A stretch of 64,000 bases of DNA from Paraburkholderia dilworthii. Lineage in GTDB: Bacteria; Pseudomonadota; Gammaproteobacteria; Burkholderiales; Burkholderiaceae. Positions 52,132 through 60,935 of this stretch are shown here, one piece after another. The stretch spans positions 1 to 64,000 of the forward strand of contig NZ_AWZT01000019.1 of NCBI RefSeq assembly GCF_000472525.1, written 5' to 3'. The notes under the pieces are model-generated. The model was not told where the DNA came from and made no database searches. It saw nothing but the letters and a program-made list of their open reading frames with translations. Within the stretch, counting starts at the first letter, position 1. Each line of letters starts with the position of its first letter. The translations under genes were made by a program, and so were the position numbers.

Positions 52132-52470
52132 AAATTGGCGGACTCCGACTGACGCGGGTTTCGAGGAAGCCGGAAATTCTGACTTTATCGCCGCGACCAT
52201 CTAATTAGTTGACGTCTTGAACTCCGGCGACGTGCCGGTATAGCAAAACCAAACGCGCATTCTAACGCTATCAGGCCAGCTTTGCTTTGGCGGGGCCGCT
52301 GTAGTGTTGGGCGGACGCGGCACATGCGCGAAGCGCCGCCCTGACTCATGCGGCAATAATTGCACGCTGCACCGCGTTAGCGGAACCCTTAAACTACGTC
52401 GTTCTGTGAAGCGCTTCGCGCCTCGCATTATGAATGATTCGACGCTTGCGGAAATCGAGGGTAATGCTTA
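52132..52470. other. Divergent promoter region of ispH-hpnH and hpnB
   Basis: About 340 bp with no credible gene. It should hold the promoters of the two divergent units. Confidence 0.5.
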
Positions 52471-53652
52471 ATGGGCTTGACGGCGGTGATTCTGTTTTTT
52501 CTTTCCTGTTTGTCCCTGCTGATCTGGGCCGTGCTGCTATTCGCTCGCGGCGGCTTCTGGCGTGCGCGCCCGGCCACGCCGCTTACGCCCGAGCCGCGCG
52601 ATGCATGGCCCGCCGTGGCCGCCGTGGTGCCTGCCCGCAATGAAGTCGATGTCATCGCGCAAGCCGTTACGACGCTGCTTCAGCAGGATTATCGCGGTGA
52701 ATTCCACGTGATCGTCGTCGACGACCACAGCACCGACGGCACGGCCGACGCCGCTCGCGCCGCCGCATTACAGCTGCAATGCCCGGACCGCTTGACCGTG
52801 TTGAGCGCGAAGCCGCTGCCGCCGGGGTGGTCCGGCAAGGTGTGGGCGCAGTCGCAAGGCATCGAGGCGGTGCGCACGCTCGGCTTGCCGGCCGAATTTC
52901 TACTGCTGACTGACGCCGACATCGGCCATCCCGCCGACGCCGTCACGCAACTGGTCGCCCGCGCCGACGTCGAAAAGCGCGATCTCGTCTCGCTGATGGT
53001 GCGCCTGCGCTGCGATTCGTTCTGGGAAAAAGCGCTGATTCCGGCCTTCGTGTTCTTCTTTGCGAAGCTGTATCCGTTCGCGTGGGTCAACAACCCGCGC
53101 AATCGAACGGCGGCTGCGGCGGGCGGCTGCATGCTGGTACGGCGCAGTGCGCTCGAGGAAGCGGGCGGCATTGAATCGATCCGCGCGGAACTGATCGACG
53201 ATTGCAGCCTGGCGGCGCGCATCAAGCATCGTGGCAGCGGGCGCCATCCGATCCGGCTCGACGTGGCGGCGCGCAGCGTGTCGTTGCGTCCTTACGATAG
53301 CTGGCGCGACATCTGGAACATGATTGCGCGCACCGCGTTCACGCAATTGCATTATTCGCCGATGCTGCTCTTGGGCACGCTTGCCGGCATGACGATCATC
53401 TACCTGATGCCGCCGGTCGCGGCCCTGGTGCTGGGCCCGACGGGCTGGCCCGCGTGGCTCGCCTGGGCCGCGATGTGCTGCGCATATGCGCCGATGCTCA
53501 GCTATTACCGACGTTCGCCGCTATGGGCGCCGTTTCTGCCGCTCGTCGCGCTGTTCTATGTCGGCGCGACGTTTGCGTCGGCGCTGCGCTACTGGCGCGG
53601 CAAGGGCGGGCAATGGAAGGCGCGGGTTCAGGCGCCCGTGCAGGAACGTTGA
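52471..53652 (+). CDS. hpnB: Hopene-associated glycosyltransferase HpnB
   Basis: 393 residues, GT2 family. N-terminal helix (about 5-25), catalytic domain with VPARNEVDVIAQAV, VVDDHSTDGTAD and LLTDADIGHP (DxD), GGCMLVRRSALEEAGG and ELIDDCSLAARIK, then three C-terminal helices (about 300-380). Members are linked to hopanoid loci; acceptor not proven. Convergent with the next gene across a terminator. Confidence 0.93.
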   Translation: MGLTAVILFFLSCLSLLIWAVLLFARGGFWRARPATPLTPEPRDAWPAVAAVVPARNEVDVIAQAVTTLLQQDYRGEFHVIVVDDHSTDGTADAARAAALQLQCPDRLTVLSAKPLPPGWSGKVWAQSQGIEAVRTLGLPAEFLLLTDADIGHPADAVTQLVARADVEKRDLVSLMVRLRCDSFWEKALIPAFVFFFAKLYPFAWVNNPRNRTAAAAGGCMLVRRSALEEAGGIESIRAELIDDCSLAARIKHRGSGRHPIRLDVAARSVSLRPYDSWRDIWNMIARTAFTQLHYSPMLLLGTLAGMTIIYLMPPVAALVLGPTGWPAWLAWAAMCCAYAPMLSYYRRSPLWAPFLPLVALFYVGATFASALRYWRGKGGQWKARVQAPVQER

Positions 53653-53698
53653 CCTATCGGCGCTGCGATGAGCCGGCCATGACGGCCGCGCGGTAACG

Positions 53699-53730
53699 TA
53701 AAAAGCGGCGCATGCGCCGCTTTCTTTTTG
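53699..53730. terminator. Bidirectional terminator after hpnB
   Basis: A 22-bp perfect palindrome centred on GCATGC (AAAGCGGCGCA mirrored) flanked by A-run and T-run, between convergent genes. Confidence 0.9.
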
Positions 53731-53747
53731 CATTTTGCAGTTTCGTC

Positions 53748-54290
53748 TCAGCCCTTGGTAAGCAGCATATAAAGCTGAATCACCATGTCCGGTGAGAAAG
53801 TGAACGGCACCCAGCCGTGACCGGTATGACGCATGACCAGCAGACGGTCGCCGTTCGACTGCTTCTGCACGGCCATGACGGGGTTTTTCGTCGACACGAA
53901 ACGCCAGCCTGGCGGAATGCCCGGCGGCGGTTCCGGCGTCATCGAGGCGCGCGCGTTCGACAGTTCCTCGATCAATTGGCCGATCTGCTCCGCGCGCAAT
54001 GCGACGGTCTGACCACCAATGGTCATGGTGATTTCGTTCTGCGCCGGGCGGTTGATTTCCAGCGTGGGCAGAGGCGGGGTTGCAGGGGGTTGCGCTGTGG
54101 CGTCGCCTACCGCGGCTTCGGCCGCGACCGTTTCCGCCTCGGCTTCCGACACGGCATGTTCAGCCGGCGCCTGCTGCGCGTCGGCTTCATTGGGTGTCTC
54201 GGGGATGTTCTGGGCCTGCGGGGCCACGACAGCCTGAATGAGCTGATCGACGCCCACTTCCAGCGCGCCGAGCTGTTCGTGAAGATTCAT
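53748..54290 (-). CDS. Hypothetical protein, Pro/Ala/Glu-rich
   Basis: 180 residues from MNLHEQL; an upstream Met at 54416 is possible. The middle (about 30-85) is low complexity in Ala, Glu and Pro. The C-terminal 95 residues look folded (EITMTIGGQTVALRAEQIGQLIEELSNARA, then PPGWRFVSTKNPVMAVQKQSNGDRLLVMRHTGHGWVPF). I do not recognise the family. It is 92 bp downstream of hpnA on the same strand. Confidence 0.75.
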   Translation of the reverse strand: MNLHEQLGALEVGVDQLIQAVVAPQAQNIPETPNEADAQQAPAEHAVSEAEAETVAAEAAVGDATAQPPATPPLPTLEINRPAQNEITMTIGGQTVALRAEQIGQLIEELSNARASMTPEPPPGIPPGWRFVSTKNPVMAVQKQSNGDRLLVMRHTGHGWVPFTFSPDMVIQLYMLLTKG

Positions 54291-54382
54291 GCGAGGTTTC
54301 TCAGGTAAGACCCACGATTTTAACTGCTGCGCGTAGGCTTTACCTTCCGCAAATACAGCGACGTTGTAACAAAATGCTTGCG

Positions 54383-55393
54383 CTAAGGCTTCAGATAGCC
54401 CGCCTGCCGGAACCATTCGAGCGCGTCGCTCAAGCCCTCGCGATACGGGCGCGCCCGGTAGCCGAGTTCGCGTTCCGCCTTGGCGGAGCTGAAGTACATC
54501 TTGTTCTTCGACATCTTCAATCCGTCGACGGTGACGAACGGTTCGCGCTTAGTGAACTTGGCGACCGCTTCCGCGCCCATTGCGAGCGGGTAAAGCGGCC
54601 AGCGCGGCAAGCTGATGGTGGGCGCCTTACGGCCGGTCAGCGCCGCGATGTCCGCGAGCATCTGCTGAAGCGGCAGGTTTTCGCCGCCAAGAATATAGCG
54701 TTCGCCGATCTTGCCGCGTTCGAGCGCGAGAAAGTGCCCGGCCGCGACGTCGTCGACGTGCACGAGATTCAGTCCCGTATCGACGAAAGCGGGAATTTTG
54801 CCGAGTGCCGCTTCCACGATGATGCGCCCAGTCGGCGTCGGCTTGACATCGCGCGGACCGATGGGCGTGGACGGATTGACGATCACCGCCGGCAGGCCGT
54901 CGTCGGCGATCATGCGCTCCACCGCGCGCTCGGCCAGCACCTTACTGCGTTTATAGACGCCGATCGCCTGGTCGGCTTTTAGCGGCGACGTTTCATCGGC
55001 CGAGTTGCCGGAGCTCGTCACCTTGAGCGTGGCCACGCTGCTCGTGTACACGATGCGCTCGACGCCTTCCTTCAACGCCGCGCGCATGGTCGCCTTGGTG
55101 CCCTCCAGATTGGAGCGCTCGATTTCGCTCGGGTCCGGCGCCCACAGCCGGTAATCGGCGGCGACGTGCAGCAGATAGCGCACGCCGCGCAGTGCGTTGC
55201 GCATCGACGCTTCGTCGCGCATGTCGCCGACGACGATTTCCGCGTCGAGCGACTCGACGTTCTGACGTGGACTGGTTGCGCGCACCAGCACACGTACCTT
55301 GAAGCCCTTCTGTTGCGCGATGCGCGCCACCGACGAGCCGACAAAGCCGGATGCGCCGGTCACGAGCACGAGATCGCGATTCTGTTCGGTCAT
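54383..55393 (-). CDS. hpnA: Hopanoid-associated sugar epimerase HpnA
   Basis: 336 residues from MTEQNRD. Extended SDR/NAD-dependent epimerase: VTGASGFVGSSVAR at the N-terminus, YTSSVATL, the YxxxK catalytic pair in YKRSKVLAERAV, and PIGPRD. HpnA is found in hopanoid clusters and may act on the ribosyl side chain or another sugar; the reaction is not settled. Its place at the end of the cluster supports the assignment. Confidence 0.93.
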   Translation of the reverse strand: MTEQNRDLVLVTGASGFVGSSVARIAQQKGFKVRVLVRATSPRQNVESLDAEIVVGDMRDEASMRNALRGVRYLLHVAADYRLWAPDPSEIERSNLEGTKATMRAALKEGVERIVYTSSVATLKVTSSGNSADETSPLKADQAIGVYKRSKVLAERAVERMIADDGLPAVIVNPSTPIGPRDVKPTPTGRIIVEAALGKIPAFVDTGLNLVHVDDVAAGHFLALERGKIGERYILGGENLPLQQMLADIAALTGRKAPTISLPRWPLYPLAMGAEAVAKFTKREPFVTVDGLKMSKNKMYFSSAKAERELGYRARPYREGLSDALEWFRQAGYLKP

Positions 55394-55569
55394 TCTGTTT
55401 CCGTTTCCTGCGTGACAGTCGAGAGGGATTGTACGTGGCGCGCGGGGGTGGCGCCGCTGACGCCGTGTGCAGTGATCGACGAGCAGGCGATCACCCTCCG
55501 CTGGCGGCAAGCAGGCTCACCACGACGCGACTAGAATGCCGGCTTGAAAGATAGCGAGGAGAGAACGGC

Positions 55570-55863
55570 ATGGCCCCGGATCTGGATGAGCGGATCGAAA
55601 CGTATTACGTGCGCGTGCGCGGCACCGTGCAGGGCGTCGGCTTTCGCCACGCGACTGTTCGGCAGGCACACGCGCTCGGCATCAAGGGATGGGTCGCGAA
55701 CCTCGACGATGGTTCGGTCGAAGCGATGTTACAAGGCGCGGCTAACCAGGTCGACCGGATGCTGTCGTGGCTGCGGCACGGACCGCCGGCCGCGCGCGTG
55801 ACCGAGGTGACCGGCGAAGAGCGCGTGACCGAAAAGCGCTACGAGCGATTTGAGCAGCACTGA
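55570..55863 (+). CDS. acyP: Acylphosphatase
   Basis: 97 residues. The family motif VRGTVQGVGFRHATV carries the phosphate-binding loop with catalytic Arg, and GWVANLDDGSVE carries the catalytic Asn. It hydrolyses acyl phosphates. Divergent from hpnA; monocistronic. Confidence 0.95.
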   Translation: MAPDLDERIETYYVRVRGTVQGVGFRHATVRQAHALGIKGWVANLDDGSVEAMLQGAANQVDRMLSWLRHGPPAARVTEVTGEERVTEKRYERFEQH

Positions 55864-56078
55864 GTGGGGTCAACGGACGAGGCGTGGTGGGCCGCATGAG
55901 CGGTAGTGATTTCCAGTGAGCGGCATGAGCGTATGAGACGCAACAGCGCAACAGCGGCCACCGCGCCAACAGCGGCAAGAACGGCAGCCAGCCGCAGTCA
56001 ACTGCAACCCAACGCTGTCGACTGGAACCAGCCGCGCTAACACCGTCGGTTTTCAGCCGCGCCGAAATCTACGCGAGA

Positions 56079-56111
56079 AAAACCGCGCGCGACCATGCAA
56101 CGCGCGCGGTT
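56079..56111 (-). terminator. Terminator of egtD
   Basis: An 11-base stem AACCGCGCGCG mirrored around a nine-base loop; on the minus strand it ends in a T-run. It lies 46 bp beyond the egtD stop. Confidence 0.85.
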
Positions 56112-56156
56112 CAACTGCTCACATGAAAGCCCGCAGCCCCGAGAGCCCTTCCGCGC

Positions 56157-57137
56157 CTACCGCGCCACCAGCAGACTCTCTGCAAATCCCCAGTCGCTTT
56201 CCAGCCACTGATAGCTGCACGCGAAGCCCGCGTCGTCGGCGATCGCGGGCATTTCGTCCGCGCGGTATTTGTGGCTGCTCTCGGTCCAGATCGTCTCGCC
56301 AGCGTTGAGCGACACCGTCAGATTGGCAGCGGCGATATGCGCGGTCACGGCCCGCTTTGCACGCAAATGCATCTCGATGCTGCGCGCGTCCGGATTAAAA
56401 CGCGCGACGTGCTCGAACGCGTCGAGCGGAAAGTTGCCGCCGAGTTCGCGATTGACGCGCGCGAGCAGATTCAGATTGAACGACGCCGTGACGCCGATTG
56501 CGTCGTCGTAAGCGGCGATCAGCATGGGCGTCGGCTTGATGAGGTCGGTGCCGAGCAGCAACGCATCGCCGGGCGCGAGCATGTTGCGAATGTCGCGCAG
56601 AAAGCGCGTTGCCGCGAGCCTGCCGAAATTGCCGATCGTACTGCCGAGAAACAGTACGAGTAACCGCTCGTCGGCTGCGCGCTTTTTGCTGACTTCCGCG
56701 AGACCGGCCAGATAATCGCGCTCGTAACCGACAATCGAAATCCGCTCGATGTCGCCCAGTTCGCGCCTGCACAACTGCAACGCGGTGCGCGAAATTTCAA
56801 TCGGGCAGTAAGAAGTGGGGCGCTTTTTACACAGCGCTTCGAGAATGCGGCGCGTTTTGCGGCCGCTGCCGCTGCCGAGTTCGGCGACGGTTACGTCGTG
56901 CGGAAGATGCTCGACGATGTCCGCCGCGTGCTTCGCGAGCAGCCGCTCCTCGGCGCGTGTCACGCCGTATTCCGGCAGCACGGTGATCACTTCGAATAAC
57001 GCGGAACCCACTTCGTCGTACAGATACTTCGAGGGCAACTCTTTCTGCGGCGCGTGCGTGAGGCCGGCGCGGACGTCGGCGGCGAACGCGGAGCGTTGAT
57101 CGGGCGATGCGTCGTGCGAGAGGGCTGGCTGGGTCAT
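56157..57137 (-). CDS. egtD: L-histidine N-alpha-methyltransferase EgtD
   Basis: 326 residues from MTQPALS (GGAG upstream). The family N-terminus KYLYDEVGSALFEVITVLPEYGVTRAEERLL and SAM site VAELGSGSGRKTRRIL are clear; FLGSTIGNF and MHLRAKRA near the C-terminus fit EgtD. It trimethylates histidine to hercynine, the first step to ergothioneine. No egtB (sulfoxide synthase) is adjacent, unlike many Burkholderia loci. Confidence 0.93.
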   Translation of the reverse strand: MTQPALSHDASPDQRSAFAADVRAGLTHAPQKELPSKYLYDEVGSALFEVITVLPEYGVTRAEERLLAKHAADIVEHLPHDVTVAELGSGSGRKTRRILEALCKKRPTSYCPIEISRTALQLCRRELGDIERISIVGYERDYLAGLAEVSKKRAADERLLVLFLGSTIGNFGRLAATRFLRDIRNMLAPGDALLLGTDLIKPTPMLIAAYDDAIGVTASFNLNLLARVNRELGGNFPLDAFEHVARFNPDARSIEMHLRAKRAVTAHIAAANLTVSLNAGETIWTESSHKYRADEMPAIADDAGFACSYQWLESDWGFAESLLVAR

Positions 57138-57650
57138 GCTGGCTCCAGTAGTCACATTCGATGAGCGGGATGGGTGGCCGGAGGCCGGCACGCTGATCAA
57201 GTGATCGATGCGTGCCGCGAAGGAAGCGGGTCCGTTGATGCGGGCTCGGCTAGTTGATATTGCAAAGGCTTGTCGCAAAGGCTATTTGCAAACGCTGCGG
57301 CAATACTCCGAAGCAAGATTCGCGCTTGAGCGACGGAGATGCCTCGCCAAACGCGCGCTGGCTTGCCTCGCGCGCGTGAAGTTATGTTCTAGTTCATCGA
57401 CGCGCGATCTGCACGGATTAATTGTTGCCGTGCGAACAACGGCGGATGCATGGCGTGCGGATGCTGCGCCGATATCCGGCTAGAATGCCCGGCTTGCATC
57501 GCCGGATACAACTACTAAAAAGCGGCGCGCGGATACGCGCTGCGGCTCAGGACCTTCACTTCCAATGACAATTAGAATCGCGGTGCGCCACCATGTCGTG
57601 CCGCATGCGCCCACGCCGCACGACGAAGCTCTCGCGCAGCGGGGCGCACG
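57138..57650. other. Divergent intergenic region, no gene seen
   Basis: About 510 bp between egtD and rarD. Short frames only; no clear hairpin or RNA gene. Confidence 0.5.
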
Positions 57651-58541
57651 ATGAACCCCTATTCGCCGAAACGCGGCATTGCCTTATCCGTTAGCGCCTG
57701 CGCGATGTTTGCGCTGCTATCGGCCTACGCGACGCTGCTCGCGCCGCTCAGCGGCCTGGACATTTTCGCGTGGCGTATCGTCTGGACGGTGCCGGGCGCA
57801 CTGTTACTCGTTGCGTCGCGCAAACGCATGCCGATTCTGCGGCAGCTTCTTTACCGGATGGTGACGCAGCCCTCACTCGGCGTCGCGATGCTCGCTGCCG
57901 CCGCGTTGCTCGGCGCGCAATTGTGGGTGTTCCTATGGGCGCCGCTGCATGGACGCATGCTTGAGGTATCGCTTGGCTATTTCCTGCTGCCGCTGGTAAT
58001 GGTGCTGGTTGGGCGCTTCTACTACCATGAGCGCCTCGACGGTTTGCAGTGGGCAGCGGTGACAAGCGCGGCCCTCGGTGTGGGCCATGAACTCTGGGTG
58101 ACGGGCGCTTTCTCGTGGCCGACGCTGCTCGTCGCGCTCGGCTACCCGCCGTACTTCGTGTTGCGGCGCAAAATCAAACACGATTCGCTCGCGTTGTTCA
58201 CGGTCGAAATGATCCTGCTGTTGCCTGTCGCAGTGGCGATGATCGTTAGCGGCGGCTCGCTGGCACTCATCTCCGGACGCCTCGACATGTGGCTCCTGCT
58301 GCTGCCGGGGCTTGGCGCGTTAAGCACGCTTGCGCTGGCTTCGTACCTGAGCGCAAGCCGCTTGTTGCCCGTCGCGTTGTTCGGCATCCTCGGCTATGTT
58401 GAGCCGGTATTACTCGTGCTCGTGTCGGTCACGTTGCTCGGCGAAACGTTAAGCGCCGCGCAATTGGGCACCTATATCCCGATCTGGATCGCGGTCGTGT
58501 TGACGGCGTTGCACAGCATGCGGCTCGTGCGCTTCGGGTAG
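57651..58541 (+). CDS. rarD: EamA-family transporter RarD
   Basis: 296 residues with about ten hydrophobic helices. RGIALSVSACAMFALLSAY and the FYYHERLDGLQWAAV segment match RarD-type DMT transporters. Transported substrate is unknown. Monocistronic; converges with the Mpo1-like gene 39 bp later. Confidence 0.9.
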   Translation: MNPYSPKRGIALSVSACAMFALLSAYATLLAPLSGLDIFAWRIVWTVPGALLLVASRKRMPILRQLLYRMVTQPSLGVAMLAAAALLGAQLWVFLWAPLHGRMLEVSLGYFLLPLVMVLVGRFYYHERLDGLQWAAVTSAALGVGHELWVTGAFSWPTLLVALGYPPYFVLRRKIKHDSLALFTVEMILLLPVAVAMIVSGGSLALISGRLDMWLLLLPGLGALSTLALASYLSASRLLPVALFGILGYVEPVLLVLVSVTLLGETLSAAQLGTYIPIWIAVVLTALHSMRLVRFG

Positions 58542-58580
58542 CACTGGGACCGAATCGGCGACGACGGCTCACTACGGGCT

Positions 58581-59120
58581 CTACTTGTGTGCCGCCGCGC
58601 GCTCTTCGTGAATGCGCGTCGGCCCCACCTCGCGCTCTATCGCTTCACGCAGCGCGGGCCGCCAGCCGATGCCGAACAACGCTTCGGCCAACACGAACAG
58701 CGGTCCGATCAGAAGGCCGATCACATCGTCGACGAAAGCTGGCTTGCGATGCTCGTAGGCCACGTGGCCAACAAACTGAAACACCCAGCCCACCACGAAG
58801 AGCCCCGCGCCGGTTGCGAGCCAGATCAACGTGGACTGCGCCGCAATCCACTGGCCGAACGCGATGCACAGCGCGGACACCGCTGCCATCATCAAACCGA
58901 GCGGCACGTCGAGCACCAGGTAATACAGCGTGGCCGCGACGAACAGCAGCGATGCCGGCGATAGCGTCAACGGCAACGCGGCGAGCGCAAAAACCGGACG
59001 GCTCAGCAGCACCGCCAACGCCAGCACGATCATCGGAATGCCAATGAAATGCGTGGCGATATTGCGCCGGTCGCGATGGTAAGCCGCATATTGCGTAAGC
59101 TGTTGCGTCAGCGTTCTCAT
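58581..59120 (-). CDS. Mpo1-like (DUF962) membrane protein
   Basis: 179 residues from MRTLTQQLTQYAAYHRDRRNIATHFIGIPM, with GAGGAG upstream. The N-terminal YAAYHRDRRNIATHFIGIP and the later FQFVGHVAYEHRKPAF contain the conserved His residues of the yeast Mpo1/DUF962 family, whose eukaryotic member is an iron-dependent 2-hydroxy fatty acid dioxygenase. Four helices. Substrate in bacteria not known. Confidence 0.88.
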   Translation of the reverse strand: MRTLTQQLTQYAAYHRDRRNIATHFIGIPMIVLALAVLLSRPVFALAALPLTLSPASLLFVAATLYYLVLDVPLGLMMAAVSALCIAFGQWIAAQSTLIWLATGAGLFVVGWVFQFVGHVAYEHRKPAFVDDVIGLLIGPLFVLAEALFGIGWRPALREAIEREVGPTRIHEERAAAHK

Positions 59121-59210
59121 GGATGCCGCTCCTCGGTCAAAGCCAGCATAATCGCGGCGATCGAAATTTGAAACCATCGGGTAGCCGACAATCGGCACAG
59201 GCGCGATTCA

Positions 59211-59924
59211 ATGACCGCAAGTCTTCCCCGTACTCAGCTTGCCACGCTGCTCGCACATAGCGCATGGTTTCGCTCGGCCCCCGCTGCCTTGCAGGCGCAA
59301 TTGATCGACGCCGGCCGAATCGAGCGCCTCGCCGCTGGCGAGCGTCTCTTCACGCGCGGCGATTCGAATGACGGCATCTATTGCGTGCTTGGCGGTCTCG
59401 TGCGAATCGGCGCAGCGAGTGCGGGGGGCAAGGAAGCGCTGCTTGCTGTCGTCGAACCGGTGAACTGGTTTGGCGAAATCGCGCTGTTCGACAATCGTCC
59501 ACGAACGCACGACGCATATGCCGAGCGCGATACCGAACTGTTTCATGTGCCGCGCGCTGCACTTGCCGCGATGCTCGAACGCACGCCGGCGCATTGGCAC
59601 ACATTCGGCTTGCTGCTCGCGCAAAAACTGCGTCTCGCCTTCGATGCAATAGAAGAAGCCGCGTTGCTGCCGGCCGCGCAGCGCGTCGCGCGTCGGCTGT
59701 TGCTGATGGCGGGCGGATATGGCGAAGCGGGTACCATGCGGCGCGTGATTAACGTGCCGCAGGAAGATCTCGCGATGATGCTCGCGCTGTCGCGGCAGAC
59801 CATCAACCAGGTGCTCAAGCAGTTTGAAACGCAGGGCGCGCTGAAACTTGGCTACGCGGAAATCCAGATAGTTGACGAGCACAGACTTCGCGAGCTTGCG
59901 CAGTTGAACTCAGGTGCGCATTGA
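59211..59924 (+). CDS. Crp/Fnr-family transcriptional regulator
   Basis: 237 residues: cyclic-nucleotide-type beta barrel (about 18-130, LAAGERLFTRGDSNDGIYCVLGGLVRIG) and a winged helix (about 150-225, PQEDLAMMLALSRQTINQVLKQFETQGAL). No N-terminal Fe-S cysteines, so not an Fnr oxygen sensor. Divergent from the Mpo1-like gene. Confidence 0.93.
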   Translation: MTASLPRTQLATLLAHSAWFRSAPAALQAQLIDAGRIERLAAGERLFTRGDSNDGIYCVLGGLVRIGAASAGGKEALLAVVEPVNWFGEIALFDNRPRTHDAYAERDTELFHVPRAALAAMLERTPAHWHTFGLLLAQKLRLAFDAIEEAALLPAAQRVARRLLLMAGGYGEAGTMRRVINVPQEDLAMMLALSRQTINQVLKQFETQGALKLGYAEIQIVDEHRLRELAQLNSGAH

Positions 59925-59987
59925 CGGCTCGCACGCGATTTCGGGCGAGATTCCACTGTTACTACAACGCGGCGTGAAAACGCGCAT

Positions 59988-60013
59988 AAAAAAGGCGAGT
60001 CATACGACTCGCC
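59988..60013 (-). terminator. Terminator of the Ala/Thr/Lys-rich protein gene
   Basis: Stem GGCGAGTC with GACTCGCC, four-base loop; on the minus strand followed by a run of T. It lies about 90 bp after that gene's stop. Confidence 0.88.
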
Positions 60014-60101
60014 CTCCCTGAACGGCATCGCCCGGCTTCGATTCTCTATTCGACTCTATTTAATGCATGGGTGGCCGGTGCGCGCCGGAACCGTACACGT
60101 G

Positions 60102-60485
60102 TTATTGCGTTTTGGCCGTGTCGGTTTTTGCGCCTGCTGCGTTCATCGGCGCATTGCTGGTCTCTTGCGCGCCGTCTGTTTTCGTTTTCGCTGCGCTGGA
60201 ATTCGCCGGGGTCTTTTTCACCGCTTTGTGCTTCTTTGCGGTGTGCTTCGAAGACGTCTTCACGTGCGACTTTGCAGTCGTGCTGGAAGGCGCTTTCGCT
60301 TTAGCGGTGGCCGTGCTGTCATCCGACGCGCCGGTTTGCACGGCGGTGCTTGCTTTCAGGTTCGCCTGGCCGGCGGGCTGCGTCTGCGCGGGCTGTGCGG
60401 TTTCGGACGGTGCCGGTGCGGCCGTTTGAGCGAACGCGGTCGACACGAGCAGAGCGGAAGCGAGAGCGGCGAAAAGCGTCTTCAT
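60102..60485 (-). CDS. Secreted Ala/Thr/Lys-rich protein
   Basis: 127 residues with a signal peptide (MKTLFAALASALLVSTAFA). The rest is low complexity in Ala, Thr, Ser, Lys and Gln, with a basic patch SKHTAKKHKAVKKTPA. Probably disordered in the periplasm. Function unknown. Own terminator downstream. Confidence 0.8.
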   Translation of the reverse strand: MKTLFAALASALLVSTAFAQTAAPAPSETAQPAQTQPAGQANLKASTAVQTGASDDSTATAKAKAPSSTTAKSHVKTSSKHTAKKHKAVKKTPANSSAAKTKTDGAQETSNAPMNAAGAKTDTAKTQ

Positions 60486-60674
60486 GGTGGGACTCCTTGT
60501 TGAACCGGTGGATTTCTGTTTCGCGGCTGGATTTGTTCAGCGCTGCCGGTTTAACGCAGTTCGGAAGACAGCAGTTGACGATGCTCTGGTGACAAAACGT
60601 AACGGCAGAGCCATATCGGGCTGGAGACTACTCTTGCGGTCTTCCCACTCTCGACGCTATGAGCCCTTCAAACG

Positions 60675-60935
60675 TTAGTTGAATGGATTGTCCACGACAC
60701 CCGGTTTTGCATCCGGTTCGTCTTTCACTTTAGCGGGCAGACCCGGATGCGCATGCAAAGCGGCGACGATTGCATCCACAGCTTCCTTCAATGCGAGCGC
60801 GGCCTTCAGTCCTCGCTGGTCTTGCGTCAGTTCGAGCGTGCCGTTCAGCACGATACGCGTCGTGCCGTTGCTCACGGTCAATGCATCGCCCTGAATGTTG
60901 AGCACGTCGTCGTCGTTCGAATAGGGTTTAAACAC
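60675..60935 (-). CDS. Small hypothetical protein coupled to secreted nuclease
   Basis: 86 residues from a GTG with GGAGG upstream (start VFKPYSNDDD). It overlaps the end of the nuclease gene by eight bases, so is co-translated with it. The sequence has a beta-rich N-terminus (NIQGDALTVSNGTTRIVLNGTLELTQDQRG) and an Ala-rich helix. No family recognised; could be a partner or immunity-like protein of the nuclease. Confidence 0.75.
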   Translation of the reverse strand: MFKPYSNDDDVLNIQGDALTVSNGTTRIVLNGTLELTQDQRGLKAALALKEAVDAIVAALHAHPGLPAKVKDEPDAKPGVVDNPFN

